The notes beneath the pieces are model-generated. The model searched no databases. It was given only the letters and a program-made list of their open reading frames with translations, and was not told the origin of the DNA. This document shows, piece after piece, positions 1 through 11,085 of a stretch of 64,000 nt of DNA. The number at the start of each line of letters is the position of its first letter. Positions within the stretch are counted from its first letter, which is position 1. The stretch is from Panax quinquefolius (lineage: Eukaryota; Streptophyta; Magnoliopsida; Apiales; Araliaceae): contig CM035170.1 of the NCBI GenBank assembly GCA_020205615.1, positions 34,534,123-34,598,122 of the forward strand, written 5' to 3'. Both the position numbers and the translations under genes were made by a program.

Positions 1-1370
1 TAAGCTCCCTAATCTTATTAGGGATAATTAATTAAACTCCTTTAACTAATTTTCCTTCCTAATCCAATTAGGAATAAATGAGAGTACTTATATTAAATTA
101 ATTCCTAAACTCTTTTAGAAATTAAAATAATAATAATTGTAATAATATTATTAAGACTCCTCTTATTAATTTATATTTAATATTTCTAAAATATTAAATA
201 ATAAATATTAAGCTATTTAATTTATTCTATCACCATAGATTAAATTAAATATACATAACATATTATTACGATTATGCCATTAACTTCTTAAATAATTATT
301 CTTCCTTTTACTGTTGTGACCCTTTACGTTCTCCATATTAAGCCTAGGTTGTGAATAAATCAATTAGAACAATTCTAATCTTATTTAAATAAATAAATTA
401 AATAATTAATTTATTTAAATAAATAATATTTATTCTACAATAGGGATAAGCCTCCCAAGCGATCAACGACTTTCCGGATAATATAGATTTCAAAATTAAT
501 CATAAAAAACCTTTGAGTAAATAGTTACCGTACAATTCAATCTTTCCACCATCTGATGTCCCAATTAAATATAAGACATGGAATTCTTTGTCAAGTCTTA
601 TTTTATTTAATTATATGTATTTCGACTCTTAAATGCATAACTCCAAATAATGCAAATTAGAAACTCATTTCTAATTTCATTCTGCCTTGGCCAAGGACTA
701 CTTGGTTGTCATTTATCTAATCACATAGGACATTTCTCTTCTTTTAATAGAAGTGGTAGATTCTTTATTGATCATATATTATCTCCATGTATAACTTATT
801 ATACCCAAGCATACCCTTTGATATACCTTAAGGGTCTTAAGGAATAAGTCAAAGTATAACTCATCATACACAAGATACTATGATGATCTCAAGTCCAAGG
901 ATCACTTGTATTACTATCACTACAGGAATTCCTATTGACAGGCAAGTAAAACTCCATTAGGTATTCCTTAGCGAGCCACGTTCAGTGAACTTATTCTCTA
1001 ATAAGCACCTACATACTTGCTTTAGTGTCTCCACACAATTGATCATGAGATCAATCATCCTCATCCAATGAGCAAGCAACATATGTACCAATCTATCCGG
1101 ATTTACTAATCCCCAATTTAGTAATCCAACGATTGGGAACTATTTTAGTTTTAAGCTTTCTAAGAATTTAGATCTCATTAGAATGATCATCATCATTATT
1201 CTAAAAGCATTGCTTAAAACTATGGGTTTATCACATATTATAAAATAGCATCATGTAGATAATTAAAAGCCTTTAATAAATTAATACTTTTTATTAATAA
1301 ATGAATAAGATTGTTACAAAGTATATGCTTTATCATCAAACATGATTGGCTTGTGTGCATACTACTTTCA
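1..1370 (-). repeat. Copia 3' LTR (partial)
   Basis: The sequence matches 7126-8499 nearly base for base, with scattered single-base changes and small indels. It ends on the plus strand with ...ACTACTTTCA, so the LTR begins with TG on the element strand, directly next to the polypurine tract. The window begins inside it, so the promoter part seen in the other copy is missing here. No host gene is present; the short ORF at 650-847 is a chance reading frame within the LTR. Confidence 0.93.
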
Positions 1371-1372
1371 AT

Positions 1373-1383
1373 CTCCCACTTGC
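1373..1383 (-). other. Copia polypurine tract
   Basis: On the minus strand this reads GCAAGTGGGAG immediately before the LTR start, the usual copia plus-strand primer type. It is followed by the LTR TG at 1370. Confidence 0.8.
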
Positions 1384-1455
1384 ACTAAAGCCAATCGTCA
1401 TGGTATCAAATACTCTTCTTCTCTAAGTGACGATTATCCTGCTGTTGGATAAGCT

Positions 1456-2115
1456 TTAGTTTATGGATATGTAATGTTGTTCTTGAGAGTCAACTATCTC
1501 TATAGTGATTTCACATCTTTCAATGATTCCTATAATCAAATGAAAGTGCCACAACACATGTTTAGATCCAAGATGAGACTTAGGAACTTTTCCTAGTTCT
1601 GTAATGAACTTTTCATCCAAACAATCAACTTGCGACTTCATTTATAGCTATATACTTTGTCTTTATCACTAAACCAAAGACTCTTTCTTTGTTTGGAACC
1701 TTTCGATTCAACGCACCAATGTTCAAGATAACGCTTTACCTTAAAGTGGATTTTTACGTCATCTTAGTGCATCTGATAAACTTGAGTCATTAAGCCCTCT
1801 AGTTTTAATTTAGACCCACCATGAATATGATCACATCCTTAGTGCTTGGGTTAAGCACTTTAAGATATTTTCAACGACTCATAGTGAATTTCTCCATAAT
1901 ATGACTGATCAACATCAGGTCTTGTACATTTCATTGCATACATGATTGTCACTCATGCGACCTCTCTTTTTCAGGAGTCTGTGGGGACTATTAAGAGAGA
2001 TACACTCCATAGCTCATCGACATGAGACATCTCTTGGAGTTTGCCATGCTAAACGACTTTAGCATCAAATGAATATACGTTCCTTGGGTTAAGTCGAGCA
2101 TCCTCTTAAATCTAT
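1456..2115 (-). pseudogene. Copia RNase H remnant (3' end of pol)
   Basis: The minus strand between the RT remnant and the polypurine tract reads as the C-terminal RNase H domain of a copia polyprotein. The clearest piece is 1641-1456, containing KFITELGKVP, SKHVLWHFHLI and a glutamate-rich strand, which corresponds to the family's conserved RKFI-ELGVVP and SKHVLRRFHLI-EII blocks. Further 5', pieces such as YRDR-KRML, MANSKR and MSYGV are visible only by switching frames. Several stops and frameshifts make it non-functional. Confidence 0.8.
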
Positions 2116-2510
2116 CTATATAGATTTATATCCCCAATTAAGATACTCTTCCAAATCATTCATGGAGGAATGTTTAGACAACTTTATCTTTACTGATTGT
2201 AGCATTGTTATATCATTCCTTATCCGTAGTATATCAACATATAGTACTAGGAATGTCACGATGCTCCCACTGACCCTTTTGTACACACTAGGTTCATTCT
2301 TATTTTTGATAAAATCAAACTCTTTTGATTGCCTCATCAAAACGAATGTTCCATATTTGAGAAACTTGCTTCAATCCATTTCTCTGAGTGTCTACAATTC
2401 TTACCTCATCGTATGTAACTGGATCATCATCTTCTATGATGTGTACCTCATCATCATCATCCATGATGAATCCATACCTCCTAGGTATCTTCGATAATAT
2501 TCCAGATTTA
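2116..2510 (-). pseudogene. Copia reverse transcriptase remnant with acidic pre-RT linker
   Basis: The open segment 2340-2116 reads MMRQSKEFDFIKNK, SVYKRVSGS and TFLVLYVDILRI, the palm of copia RT. The catalytic YVDD is reduced to YVDI by loss of one codon, so the active site is broken. Just upstream on the same strand (2500-2380) is an acidic linker, RRYGFIMDDDDEVHIIEDDD, typical of the integrase-RT junction in this group. The N-terminal half of RT is missing: the linker passes into the palm within about 40 residues. The plus-strand ORFs overlying this piece are shadows. Confidence 0.88.
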
Positions 2511-3340
2511 CGATTCAGTTGTGGTACAATAAGTCCATCTACAGGTTCCTCTTATTTGACTTATAGTGTTTTGTGGTTCATGAACTCTTCAAGATCTATT
2601 ATCCTCCCACTAGCCCCTTTTAATGATAAACACCTTTATCTTAGAAGCGCAACGTGTTTAAGTAACAAACACCTTTTGCTAAGTAGAATTATAGAACATA
2701 TACCCTAAACTTACTTTAGGATGTCCCACAAATCATACATGTCAAATCTTATCCCAAGCTTATCCTTGAAACCTTTTCACATAAGTTGGACAACCCTTAT
2801 CTTAACATACTTAAGATTAGGAATCCTCCCTGTCCATAACTTTTATGGAGTCTTGAAATTTGGATTTTGAGGTTACCTTTTAAGTAGATGTCTGACCATT
2901 TCTAGGACATTATCCCGGAAGGATATTGGAATGTCGGTAAAATCATTATGGACCGCACCATGTCCAACAAGGTACGATTTTTCATTCGGATACATCAATC
3001 AATTATTGCGTGTCGGGATGTGTCCATTATGAAAAACCATTTGAGATGATCTAGAAACTTATTGCACAAGTATTTATTCCTTGATCTAATCAAAGAATCT
3101 TAATACATTGCCAATTTGTTTCACTTACGAATTCTTTGAACCTTTTAAATAATTCATACTTGTATTTCAAAGAAATACATACATTCAACTCTTTGAATGA
3201 TCATCTCCTTTTCTTATACTAATTTGTTCAATATGCAAAATTATTTTCATGAAAGTCAAGTATACTAAATTTATTAAGTAATATTCCAGTTCTATACAAA
3301 ACATTATTATTATAAATAGAACAACAATTGTTCTTAATTA
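2511..3340 (-). pseudogene. Copia integrase remnant
   Basis: By shifting frame on the minus strand one can follow copia integrase from the core to its C-terminal GKGY-type region: SKGSKNS-VKQIGNVLRFFD, a nucleophile region destroyed by stops, MVRSIM, then NPNFKTPKLWTG and NLKYVKIRVVQL. It lies between the protease remnant and the RT linker as expected. No single frame is open for more than about 60 codons. Confidence 0.7.
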
Positions 3341-3910
3341 TAATACCAAAATTTCATTGTCCAACAATAAAATGGAAATAATGTTTCTAACGAGAACTGG
3401 AATACAATAACAACTTATTAACTTAATAGACTTGCCCGTAGGCAATGCTAAAGAATAAGTTCCTATGGCTAATGTAGCAACCTTTGCTTCATTTTCCACA
3501 CATAGGATTACTTATCTTTGTTTAACTTTCTACTTCTGCTTGGTCCCTTCATAAATCTATATTTATGATAACCAAAGTCGGTATCCAATACCCAAGTAGA
3601 ACCTTGACTTAAAGAAAAATTTATTTCAATCATGAACAAAAAGCGTATTATGTACCAAACTTCACTAAGCTTCTTTGGTTAGCCTCTGCAAGATGCTTCT
3701 CGCAGTTTCTTTCCAGTGTCCAGGCTTATTGCAGTGGTAGCAAACTCCTTTTCCATGCATATCGGTTTTGTTCTTATTATCCTTTGTTTACGCCTTTCTG
3801 TTTACCTTCTTTGAATCGTTCTTCTTTTCAGAAGATCCTTTGGCCCCTACCAGTAAGACATGGTCTTTCTTGGTTAGAACGTGACTCTCAACATTTTTCA
3901 ACATGTTAAG
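3341..3910 (-). pseudogene. Copia zinc knuckle and aspartic protease remnant
   Basis: Around 3765-3725 the minus strand reads GKGVCYHCNKPGHWK, a CCHC knuckle whose last cysteine is lost. About 150 bases further (3600-3560) it reads STWVLDTDFGYH, matching the pre-integrase/protease start that in intact elements is WVLDTGCGSH; the catalytic DTG has become DTD. Then VENEAKVATLAIGTYSLALPTGKSI follows the family pattern. Stops separate the pieces. Confidence 0.8.
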
Positions 3911-4162
3911 CAAATCAGCGAGACTGATATCTAGCTTGTTCATATGAAAAATTCACAACAATTGTGAAAGGAGTCCGGGAGTGAATGCAAGATCAAATCT
4001 TAGCTCAACTCTCCATCCATGACAAAACCTGTTATCCTAATTGATCAATCAAATTGATAATTTTTAGGACTTTTGTCTGTACTATAGTGTCATTGGCCAT
4101 TCTAGATCGGAAGAGCTCCTTAGATATCTGATATCTATCAGTCCTAATTTCCTCACCATTAA

Positions 4163-4396
4163 CTACTTGATGTGCAGGAATATAATATGAGTATCCATAG
4201 TTTCAGGCTGACGCTGAAGCTTGTTACTCATGGATACGAGCATGATGCATTGAGCCAACTGTACATCATCTTGCCACTTTCTAAAAGTAGCAATCTCTTC
4301 CTCGGAGGCATTATGCGCAACCATTGCGAGGATAGGCGTATTAAGGACATAAGATAGCTTTTCACCATGAGAACTATTCTCAAATTCCTTAACCAA
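4163..4396 (-). pseudogene. Copia gag fragment (UBN2-type)
   Basis: A 77-residue open stretch contains VKEFENSSHGEKLSYVLNTP, then ASEEEIATFRKWQDD and AQCIMLVSMSNKLQRQPE. This is the N-terminal part of copia gag (UBN2 family), where a W-x-x-D helix and the QC-x-ML-SM motif are conserved. It is followed at 4160-3910 by more gag in shifted frames. The piece sits at the right distance from the primer site for a copia element with a long leader. Confidence 0.85.
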
Positions 4397-4667
4397 TCCG
4401 TTTAATTGATGCAGTTAATTTAGCATCTAATATGCTTCGCGATGATAGTAATTTTAGACATTGTAAAATTACGTAAATGAATTTGTAATTAACAACATTT
4501 TAACATACATTCTTTTATTAATTACCAAAATAATTTAGGTCTTGTTTTAAATTGGTATCTCCCACTATTTTCTTCAAACTATATTACCCTCACTTATATA
4601 GTTTGGCAAAATCTAATTAAAGATTTGCTAGTGAGAATAAGGATCCCATTTCAAATATATATAGCCT

Positions 4668-4959
4668 TGTGGTGACACAACAAACTATATATAAATAAAT
4701 AGGTAGACAACTCTTGTCAATTACATCAACTATGCAACTCCTTGTATTTTGCCTCTTAGATTATTTTGATCAGTGGTGGCACATCCCAATCAAAATTATC
4801 CAAGTTAAGTCCGACTAGCACTCCATATATTCAAAAAAGAAAAATATCATCCTTGTGGTGACACAACAAAACAATATTGTTCAATTTTCTTTATAAGCAT
4901 CAAATGTGATAAATTAACATCTTAAATACTTAATAATTGCCTTGTGGTGACACAACAAA
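4668..4959 (-). repeat. Three copies of an 18-bp motif in the copia leader
   Basis: The exact plus-strand string CTTGTGGTGACACAACAA occurs at about 4669, 4853 and 4941, in otherwise unrelated AT-rich surroundings; a weaker relative (GTGGTGGCACATCCCA-like) lies near 4772. TGTGGTGACACAACA is itself partly self-complementary (TTGTG...CACAA). It may be a protein- or packaging-related site, but no function is known to me. Confidence 0.75.
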
Positions 4960-5104
4960 CTCATATTAAATATTTAATACTCTATTAATTTTATCATGCT
5001 AGAAGGCGACGTTAGATATTCCAAATATCTTTGAACGCTTAGGACTTAATATAAAAATTTGAGGGTTTTGTTATTAATTTGTCTCATCTTTTTTAGCGCG
5101 CATG

Positions 5105-5108
<4 letters not shown>

Positions 5109-5149
<41 letters not shown>

Positions 5150-5154
5150 CGCGT
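5109..5154. repeat. (AT)n microsatellite
   Basis: About 22 uninterrupted AT dinucleotides inside the copia leader. Confidence 0.95.
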
Positions 5155-5753
5155 CATATTAATGAACATGCGAAGCATGTTTGCATAATATATAATATAT
5201 ATAGTATAAGCATGCACATATAGAATACTATTTTCTACTTGGATTGATTATGGACTTTTATTCTAGTTTGGTTCACTAGAGCCACCAAGTGAACCAAAAG
5301 GTCAAACCTTAGGGGTGCAAGAAATAATATTTAAATATTACATTTAAACCGGGGCTCCATTACAAACGGGTCTTCAAGCGCTCCTTGCTCCTTGATCTCC
5401 AATTTTTCAAAATTAATTCTAACTATTCCTATTACAAAACTATTTAAAATAAATAGAAACCTTGATCGGATCGAAGGAAAAGTACATAGGAGGGAATAGA
5501 ATTTACATTAAGAAAAATTAGAGAAGGCAATAACGCAGAGACCCCATTTAATAAAACCCATACATTCATGCATCCAACTAAAATAAAATCCAATCACATT
5601 GGTCAATAGTCCATAATCAATCCCATTTATTATCATACACATCATCATATGCATCAATATATAACATTCATCTTATGAATAATAAACATTTAATATATAT
5701 ATTGATATAATTTAATGGGCAAATTTAGTTAGTATAAAATCTAATTTTGAATC

Positions 5754-6240
5754 AAAATAAACTCCTTTATTTTAATCCAAATTTAAATCAAAATAAAACT
5801 ATTTTATTTTAATTTATCTAATTTTGAATAAAATAAACTATTTTATTTTAATCAAAATCTTTAATCAAAATAAACTCCTTTATTTTAATTAATTATGGAA
5901 TCCAATTCCATGTAAAAAAAATTAAAATAAAACTCTTTTATTAAAAAGAAACACGGATTCTCTTTCCTATTCACAAATAAACTCCTTTATTTTGAATAAT
6001 ATGAAATCTTATTCCATATCGAAATAAACTCCTTTATTTAAGGAAAATAGGATTCTCTTTCCAATTCACAAATAAACTCTTTTATTTTGAATAATATGAA
6101 ATCTTATTTCATATCTAAATAAACTCTTTTATTTAAGGAAACATGGAATCCAATTTCAACTCCAATTAGTTATCATGGAATCAAATTCCAACTCTAATTA
6201 GTTAGCATGAAATTTAATTTTAAAATTAAAATAAACTTTT
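5754..6240 (-). repeat. Array of short hairpins with recurring CTCC-type loop in copia leader
   Basis: About ten units of the type AAATAAACTCCTTTATTT occur here (5754, 5790, 5830, 5867, 5925, 5976, 6022, 6068, 6116, 6225). Each is an inverted repeat of 7-9 bp around a 3-4 base loop (CTCC, CTCT or CTA). Between them are others, such as ATGGAAT/ATTCCAT with loop CCA near 5895 and ATATGAAAT/ATTTCATAT with loop CTT near 6093. On the element strand the main loop reads GGAG. In the LTR, TTAATAAGA-CTCC-TCTTATTAA (about 7270) has the same loop with a different stem. Confidence 0.8.
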
Positions 6241-6263
6241 ATTTTAATAATAAAATTATTAAG

Positions 6264-6267
<4 letters not shown>

Positions 6268-6301
<34 letters not shown>
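6268..6301. repeat. (AT)n microsatellite
   Basis: About 17 AT dinucleotides followed by related TA-rich sequence to about 6330. Confidence 0.9.
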
Positions 6302-6303
<2 letters not shown>

Positions 6304-6593
6304 TATATTGTATATAATATATATATACCCGTTAATATATATATAAATATACTATATATAATATCCTGACTACTCTCATTAAAATCCGTGCATGTCATCA
6401 TTGTTGGCAATATGAAATCAGGAATGCAGTAAGAGTTTTTTAAAAGGAAACAATTCGCGAATAATAATTTCGGACCCTTTTTTTTCATTATTAATTTAAA
6501 TTTTATACAATTAAATTATGCCTAATTAAATTGTTCTAAACACATATCAATATACATATCAAATTAAAACAATTAATAATTCGCATAAAGGTT

Positions 6594-6607
6594 TGGCTCT
6601 GATGCCA
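6594..6607 (-). other. Primer-binding site, tRNA-iMet type
   Basis: The minus strand reads TGGCATCAGAGCCA, one mismatch from the common TGGTATCAGAGC complement of initiator tRNA-Met. It begins one base from the LTR boundary at 6609, which proves that the right-hand LTR is the 5' LTR. Confidence 0.9.
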
Positions 6608-6608
6608 C

Positions 6609-8499
6609 TGTTAGGTTTGTAATATTCAAGAACGCAATCAAATTGCAAAAATTAAGCGGAAGCGAGATAAATCAGAGTTTAAAAATTTTTACAAACCATA
6701 TACCCGGATCACCCTTTATGCACAATTATTAATTAAACGAAGAATAAGAAATTATGAAATCATACCCTTGTAGAAACGAGCTTCCTCGAGTGCGAGTTCA
6801 CCTCCTACTTCTCCGCGATCTCCTTGAATCCACCGGGTTTGGTTCCTTCCTTTGATCGATGTAAGCCACCCAAGTGTATGGCCTCTGAGGGTGATCCACC
6901 AAAGAAGAAGAATTTTTAAGAAGAAGGGTATTCGGCTCAAACCCTAGTTTTCTATCTACATAGAAAAGAATATACTCTCAACAAATTGGAATTATGTCGT
7001 AGTTGTAAAAAGTCAACAAACCCCACCACCCATAATAAGACTCCTCTTATTTATAGATGTGAGCAACCCACCTTAACAATTAAGGAATTGAGATTTATTT
7101 AATTAATTAAATCCTTTTAATTAATTAAGCTCCCTAATCTTATTAGGGATAATTAATTAAACTCTTTTAACTAATTTTCCTTCCTAATCCAATTAGGAAT
7201 AAATGAGTATACTTATATTAAATTAATTCCTAAACTCTTTTAGAAATTAAAATAATAATAATTGTAATAATATTAATAAGACTCCTCTTATTAATTTATA
7301 TTTAATATTTCTAAAATATTAAATAATAAATATTAAGCTATTTAATTTATTCTATCACCATAGATTAAATTAAATATACATAACTATATATTATTACGAT
7401 TATGCCATTAACTTTTTAAATAATTATTCTTCCTTTTATGGTGTGACCCTTTAGGTTCTCCATATTAAAGTTTGTGAATAAATCAATTAGAACAATTCTA
7501 ATCTTATTTAAATAAATAAATTAAACAATTAATTTATTTAAATAAATAATATTTATTCTACAATAGGGATAAGCCTCCCTAGCGATCAACGACTTTCCGG
7601 ATAATATAGATTTCAACATTAATCATAAAAGAACCTTTGAGTAAATAGTTACCATACAATTCAATCCTTCCACCATACAATGTCCCAATTAAATATAAGA
7701 CATAAATTCTTCATCGAGTCTTATTTTATTTAATTATATGTATTTCGACTCTTAAATGCACAACTCCAAATAATGCAAATTAGAAACTCCTTTCTAATTT
7801 CATTACGCCTTAACCAAGGACTCTTTGGGTTGTCATTTATCGAATCACATAGGACATTTCTCTTCTTTTAATAAGTGGTAGATTCTTTATTGATCATACA
7901 TTATCTCCATGTATAAACTTATTATACCCAAGCATACCCTTTGATATACCCTAAGGGTCTTAAGGAATAAGTCAAAGTATAACTCATCATACACAAGATA
8001 CTATGATGATCTCAAGTCCAAGGATCACTTGTGTACTACTATCACTACTGAAATTCCTATTGACGAGTGAAGTAAAACTCCATTAGGTATTCCTTAGCGA
8101 GCCACGTTCGATGAACTTATTCTCTAATAAGCACCTACATACTTGCTTTAGTGTCTCCACACAAATGATCATGAGATCAATCATCCTCATCCAATGAAAG
8201 CAAAGCAACGTATGTACCAATCTATCCGGATTTACTAATCCCCAATTTAGTAATCCAACGATTGGGAACTATTTTAGTTTTAAGCTTTCTAAGAATTTAG
8301 ATCTCATTAGAATGATCATCATCATTATTCTAAAAGCATTGCTTAAAATTATGGGTTTATCACATATTATAAAACAGCATCATATAGATAATTAAAAGCC
8401 TTTAATAAATTAATACTTTTTATTAATAAATGAATAAGATTGTTACAAAGTATATGCTTTATCATCAAACATGATTGGCTTGTGTGCATACTACTTTCA
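6609..8499 (-). repeat. Copia 5' LTR (complete, about 1.9 kb)
   Basis: It starts on the plus strand with TGTTAGG next to the primer site and ends with ...CTTTCA, so it has TG...CA termini. Positions 7126-8499 repeat 1-1370. A TATA-like box lies on the minus strand at 7047-7059. The region 7080-7330 is a chain of short hairpins, e.g. TCCCTAAT/ATTAGGGA (loop CTT) and TTCCTAAT/ATTAGGAA (loop CCA). No gene is present. Confidence 0.93.
7047..7059 (-). promoter_or_regulatory. TATA box of the copia LTR
   Basis: The minus strand reads ATCTATAAATAAG roughly in the middle of the LTR, the normal place for the U3/R promoter. Only the motif is seen; the transcription start is inferred. Confidence 0.55.
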
Positions 8500-9187
8500 A
8501 TCTTTGCACTATGGGTTAAAGATGTTCAACTGTAAAACCAATAATCAACGGTCTATCTTTGTCGTACAGGCCAAACATGTTCAACTATAAAACCAATAAT
8601 CAAAAATCCATCTTTGCATTATGGGCCGAAGAGGACTTTTACCACGTCATTTGTCTATAACATTACAGGTCATGATTATACCAATACAAAATTCCCGGTC
8701 ATAAACATACCAATCTACAGTCCATCTATGCACTACGGGCCAAGATGACTTTTACCACATCATTTGTATGTAACATTACATATCTTGATTATACAAATAC
8801 ATAATTTTTGGTCATAATCATACCAATCAACAGTCCATCTATTCACTACGGGCCAAAGATGACTTTTACCACATCATTTGTTTGTAACATTACAGGTCAC
8901 GATTATACCAATACATAATTCCTAGTCATAATCATACCGATCAACAATCAATCTATGCACTGCGGACCAAAGATGACTTTCACAACAATATAAGCATGAG
9001 AATGATGACAATGATATAAGGATTCAATCAAGTGAGATCAATGATAAATATTAGAAATTTATAATTCAATCCAAATGTGGAGTAAAATTCAAGAATGATA
9101 TTTATATATCAAAAATAATTTGGACAGAAAAGAAATCACTTTTGTCGTGAATAGTACCCCATGAATAGTACCCGTATAAACAGTACC
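8500..9187 (-). repeat. Fragment related to chromovirus LTR2, with tandem repeats
   Basis: No coding sequence. The segment shares with the LTR2 copies (43.7-46.5 kb and 50.5-53.3 kb) repeated ATCTTTG...CAAAGAT hairpin motifs, the string GTAAAATTCAAGAATGAT and a terminal cluster of GTGAATAGTACC units, all in the same minus orientation. Repeat copies start at about 8502, 8557, 8612, 8726, 8839 and 8953, so the period is about 55-57 and then 114 bases. Both ends are abrupt, at the copia LTR and at the LTR4 start. Confidence 0.72.
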
Positions 9188-11085
9188 TGTAACAACCCAG
9201 AGAATCGGATTGTCCAGAATTTAAGTTTAAAGAATTAGTTATTAATAAAATGAATTTTTATTAATAATATTATGTACTATGTGTTTATTAATCGTTCTAT
9301 AAGCTAGGATGATTAAAATACGGGAGGATTCTGGCTACGAGCTAAACGGAACGAATAAGAATTTTCAAGATGAAAATAAAATTTTTCCGGGAACAAAAAT
9401 ATTTTTGGGGAAAAAGACGAAATAAACACTATTCACCCAACGAAACCTAAGGGTTAGGGTTTGAATAACCTAAGCCTTTCCGAGAGTTTGGTATGTCGAA
9501 ATGACATTCCGTTGAAATATTTTACGATAATATATTGTGAAAAGTTAAGTAAGACGATAAAAGTTTTTCTCGAAAAACGTGTAGAAATCGAACGAAATAA
9601 AAATGACGAAAAGTATTGCTATGTATTTTTCATCTGTTTAGCTACGTTAGGGGAAAACATGAAGGAAAAACGCTTAATGTCAAAAAAGTATTTTTCAGTT
9701 TTTCAGAGTTCCGAAGAATGCGTAAAAGTTAATCAGTAAAGGAAAGACGAAATATCCAAAAATATTTGGATTCCGAGAATCATAGTTTTTCAAACTGTCG
9801 GACGAATTCTGCAAGATGGAAGCACGAAGCTTCGTGAATAGTAAAGAGGTGTGAATAGTAAGGAGGTTTGCCAAATGACCAAAATACCCCTAATCTTTTA
9901 AATTCTATATAAGTTAAACGAATTCATTTCATTTGTTAGTTTTTTAACTAATACATGAAATTGAGAGAGAAAGAGGGAAAGAGAGCTTGGATGCTCGGAT
10001 TGGAGAAAGAGAAGAAACGTAAAAGGTAGCTAATCGCAGGATTAAGCAAGCGAAAGAGGAAAATAGAATAAAATCCAAGAAGAAAGGTATTAAAACCTAC
10101 CTTTAATCTAATTTTCTTTAGGTTTTATATGGAAAGCATATAGCTTAATGAGAAAAGAATTTAAAAGATGTTAATAATGATTTTTATATGGTTGAAATCA
10201 TGAGGAAATGAAGATATAAGAATTAGAAGTTTAGTTTATAAATTTCTTAAAAAGCTTTCATAAGGAGGTATGAGTTTCATAATGAATTTGAACGATCCGA
10301 ATGAATCATATTAACAATTCGGTGATATTATTAAGGAATGGTGTTTTATAACATCAAATTCCAAGAAAAAGTGAAATCATAATCAAAGTATGGATTAAAA
10401 ACGAAGAATGAGCGATGAACGCGAAGAACACGTGAAGAACACGAAGAACGTTATTGATGGACAAATTTAAAACCATCGTAGTATAACTTGTTATTGATGG
10501 ACAAGTTTAAAACCATCGTGAAGAATTTTGTTGCTTATTACTTGGTTAAGAACAGTAGAAGATAAACGAGAATTAGAAATTATATAAACAAATAGGAATG
10601 TCTAGGGTTTCCTATGAATGTCAGAGAACATAGAAAATGTGAGTCTTGGACTCAAGAACGAACGAGTTCCGAGTTCAGATGACCGAATTACGGACGAACG
10701 AACGAAGAACGTTAATAACGTAAAATGAATGAAGGATGTAATTTAAGACAATCTAATGGCATGTTAACTAATTCAGAATGAATTTCTTTCTGAGGGAAGT
10801 TGAAGTACATAAGATAAGGAAGAGAATGGCTTTGGAATGATCTCGTTCCGAGTTATAACGAAGAAGTTTTTAGATTTCAAAGTAGGCGTCTCAAACTTGA
10901 TTCAACACTTAGAAAATTTTCTAGGTTTAATGCTTGGCGCCGTAGCGCCAGGTAAGCCTTGGGAGGCGGCACCGCAGCACCAGCCCGGGAGGTCCATGCA
11001 CTATTAATTGGTGTCGCAACGCAAGAGTTAGTCAAGGTTTTGGCGCCGCAGCACCAGATCGGGGTATAAGGTGACGTAGGTTCGC
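9188..11085 (+). repeat. Chromovirus LTR4, left part (plus orientation)
   Basis: It begins TGTAACAACCCAGAGAATCGG, resembling the start of the LTR1 family at 57034 (TGTAACGCCCGAGAATTTCGG). It follows the same plan: an ACTATTCAC motif (9427), a TATA box (9905-9913), a GAGAGAGAAAGAG tract (about 9963), then GC-rich hairpins from 10930. Sequence identity to LTR1 is low, so it is a related but separate family. It is interrupted at 11085 by a solo LTR; the small ORFs in it (9461-9739, 10877-11116) show no known protein. Confidence 0.75.
9905..9913 (+). promoter_or_regulatory. TATA box of LTR4
   Basis: CTATATAAG about 720 bases from the LTR start, in the same relative place as the TATA boxes of the sister LTRs. 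Confidence 0.45.

Larger units (their letters stand above)
4400..6593 (-). other. Copia 5' leader, non-coding, repeat-rich
   Basis: About 2.2 kb between the primer site and gag. There is no credible coding sequence; the ORF at 6198-6488 is an AT-repeat artefact. It holds three copies of an 18-bp motif, a long series of short AT-rich hairpins and two (AT)n tracts, annotated separately. Long leaders are known in BARE/Angela-type copia elements, which is consistent. Confidence 0.7.
1..8499 (-). mobile_element. Ty1/copia LTR retrotransposon, minus strand, degenerate, left end cut by window
   Basis: Two copies of the same sequence (1-1370 and 7126-8499) flank a 5.2-kb interior holding copia remnants on the minus strand in the expected order: gag (about 4.4 kb), zinc knuckle and protease (3.9-3.4 kb), integrase (3.3-2.5 kb), RT (2.3 kb), RNase H (1.6 kb). 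A tRNA-iMet primer site lies beside the right LTR and a polypurine tract beside the left one, which fixes the orientation. The 5' LTR is about 1.9 kb, the size usual for Angela/BARE-type copia elements; the lineage is an inference from LTR length and RT wording. The first 517 bases of the left LTR lie outside the window, so the TSD cannot be tested. All domains carry stops or frameshifts. Confidence 0.93.

Noticed and set aside
15..1360. Short hairpins in the copia LTR as MITE insertions
   Set aside because: They are present at the same places in both LTRs, have no TSD and are only 19-25 bases long.
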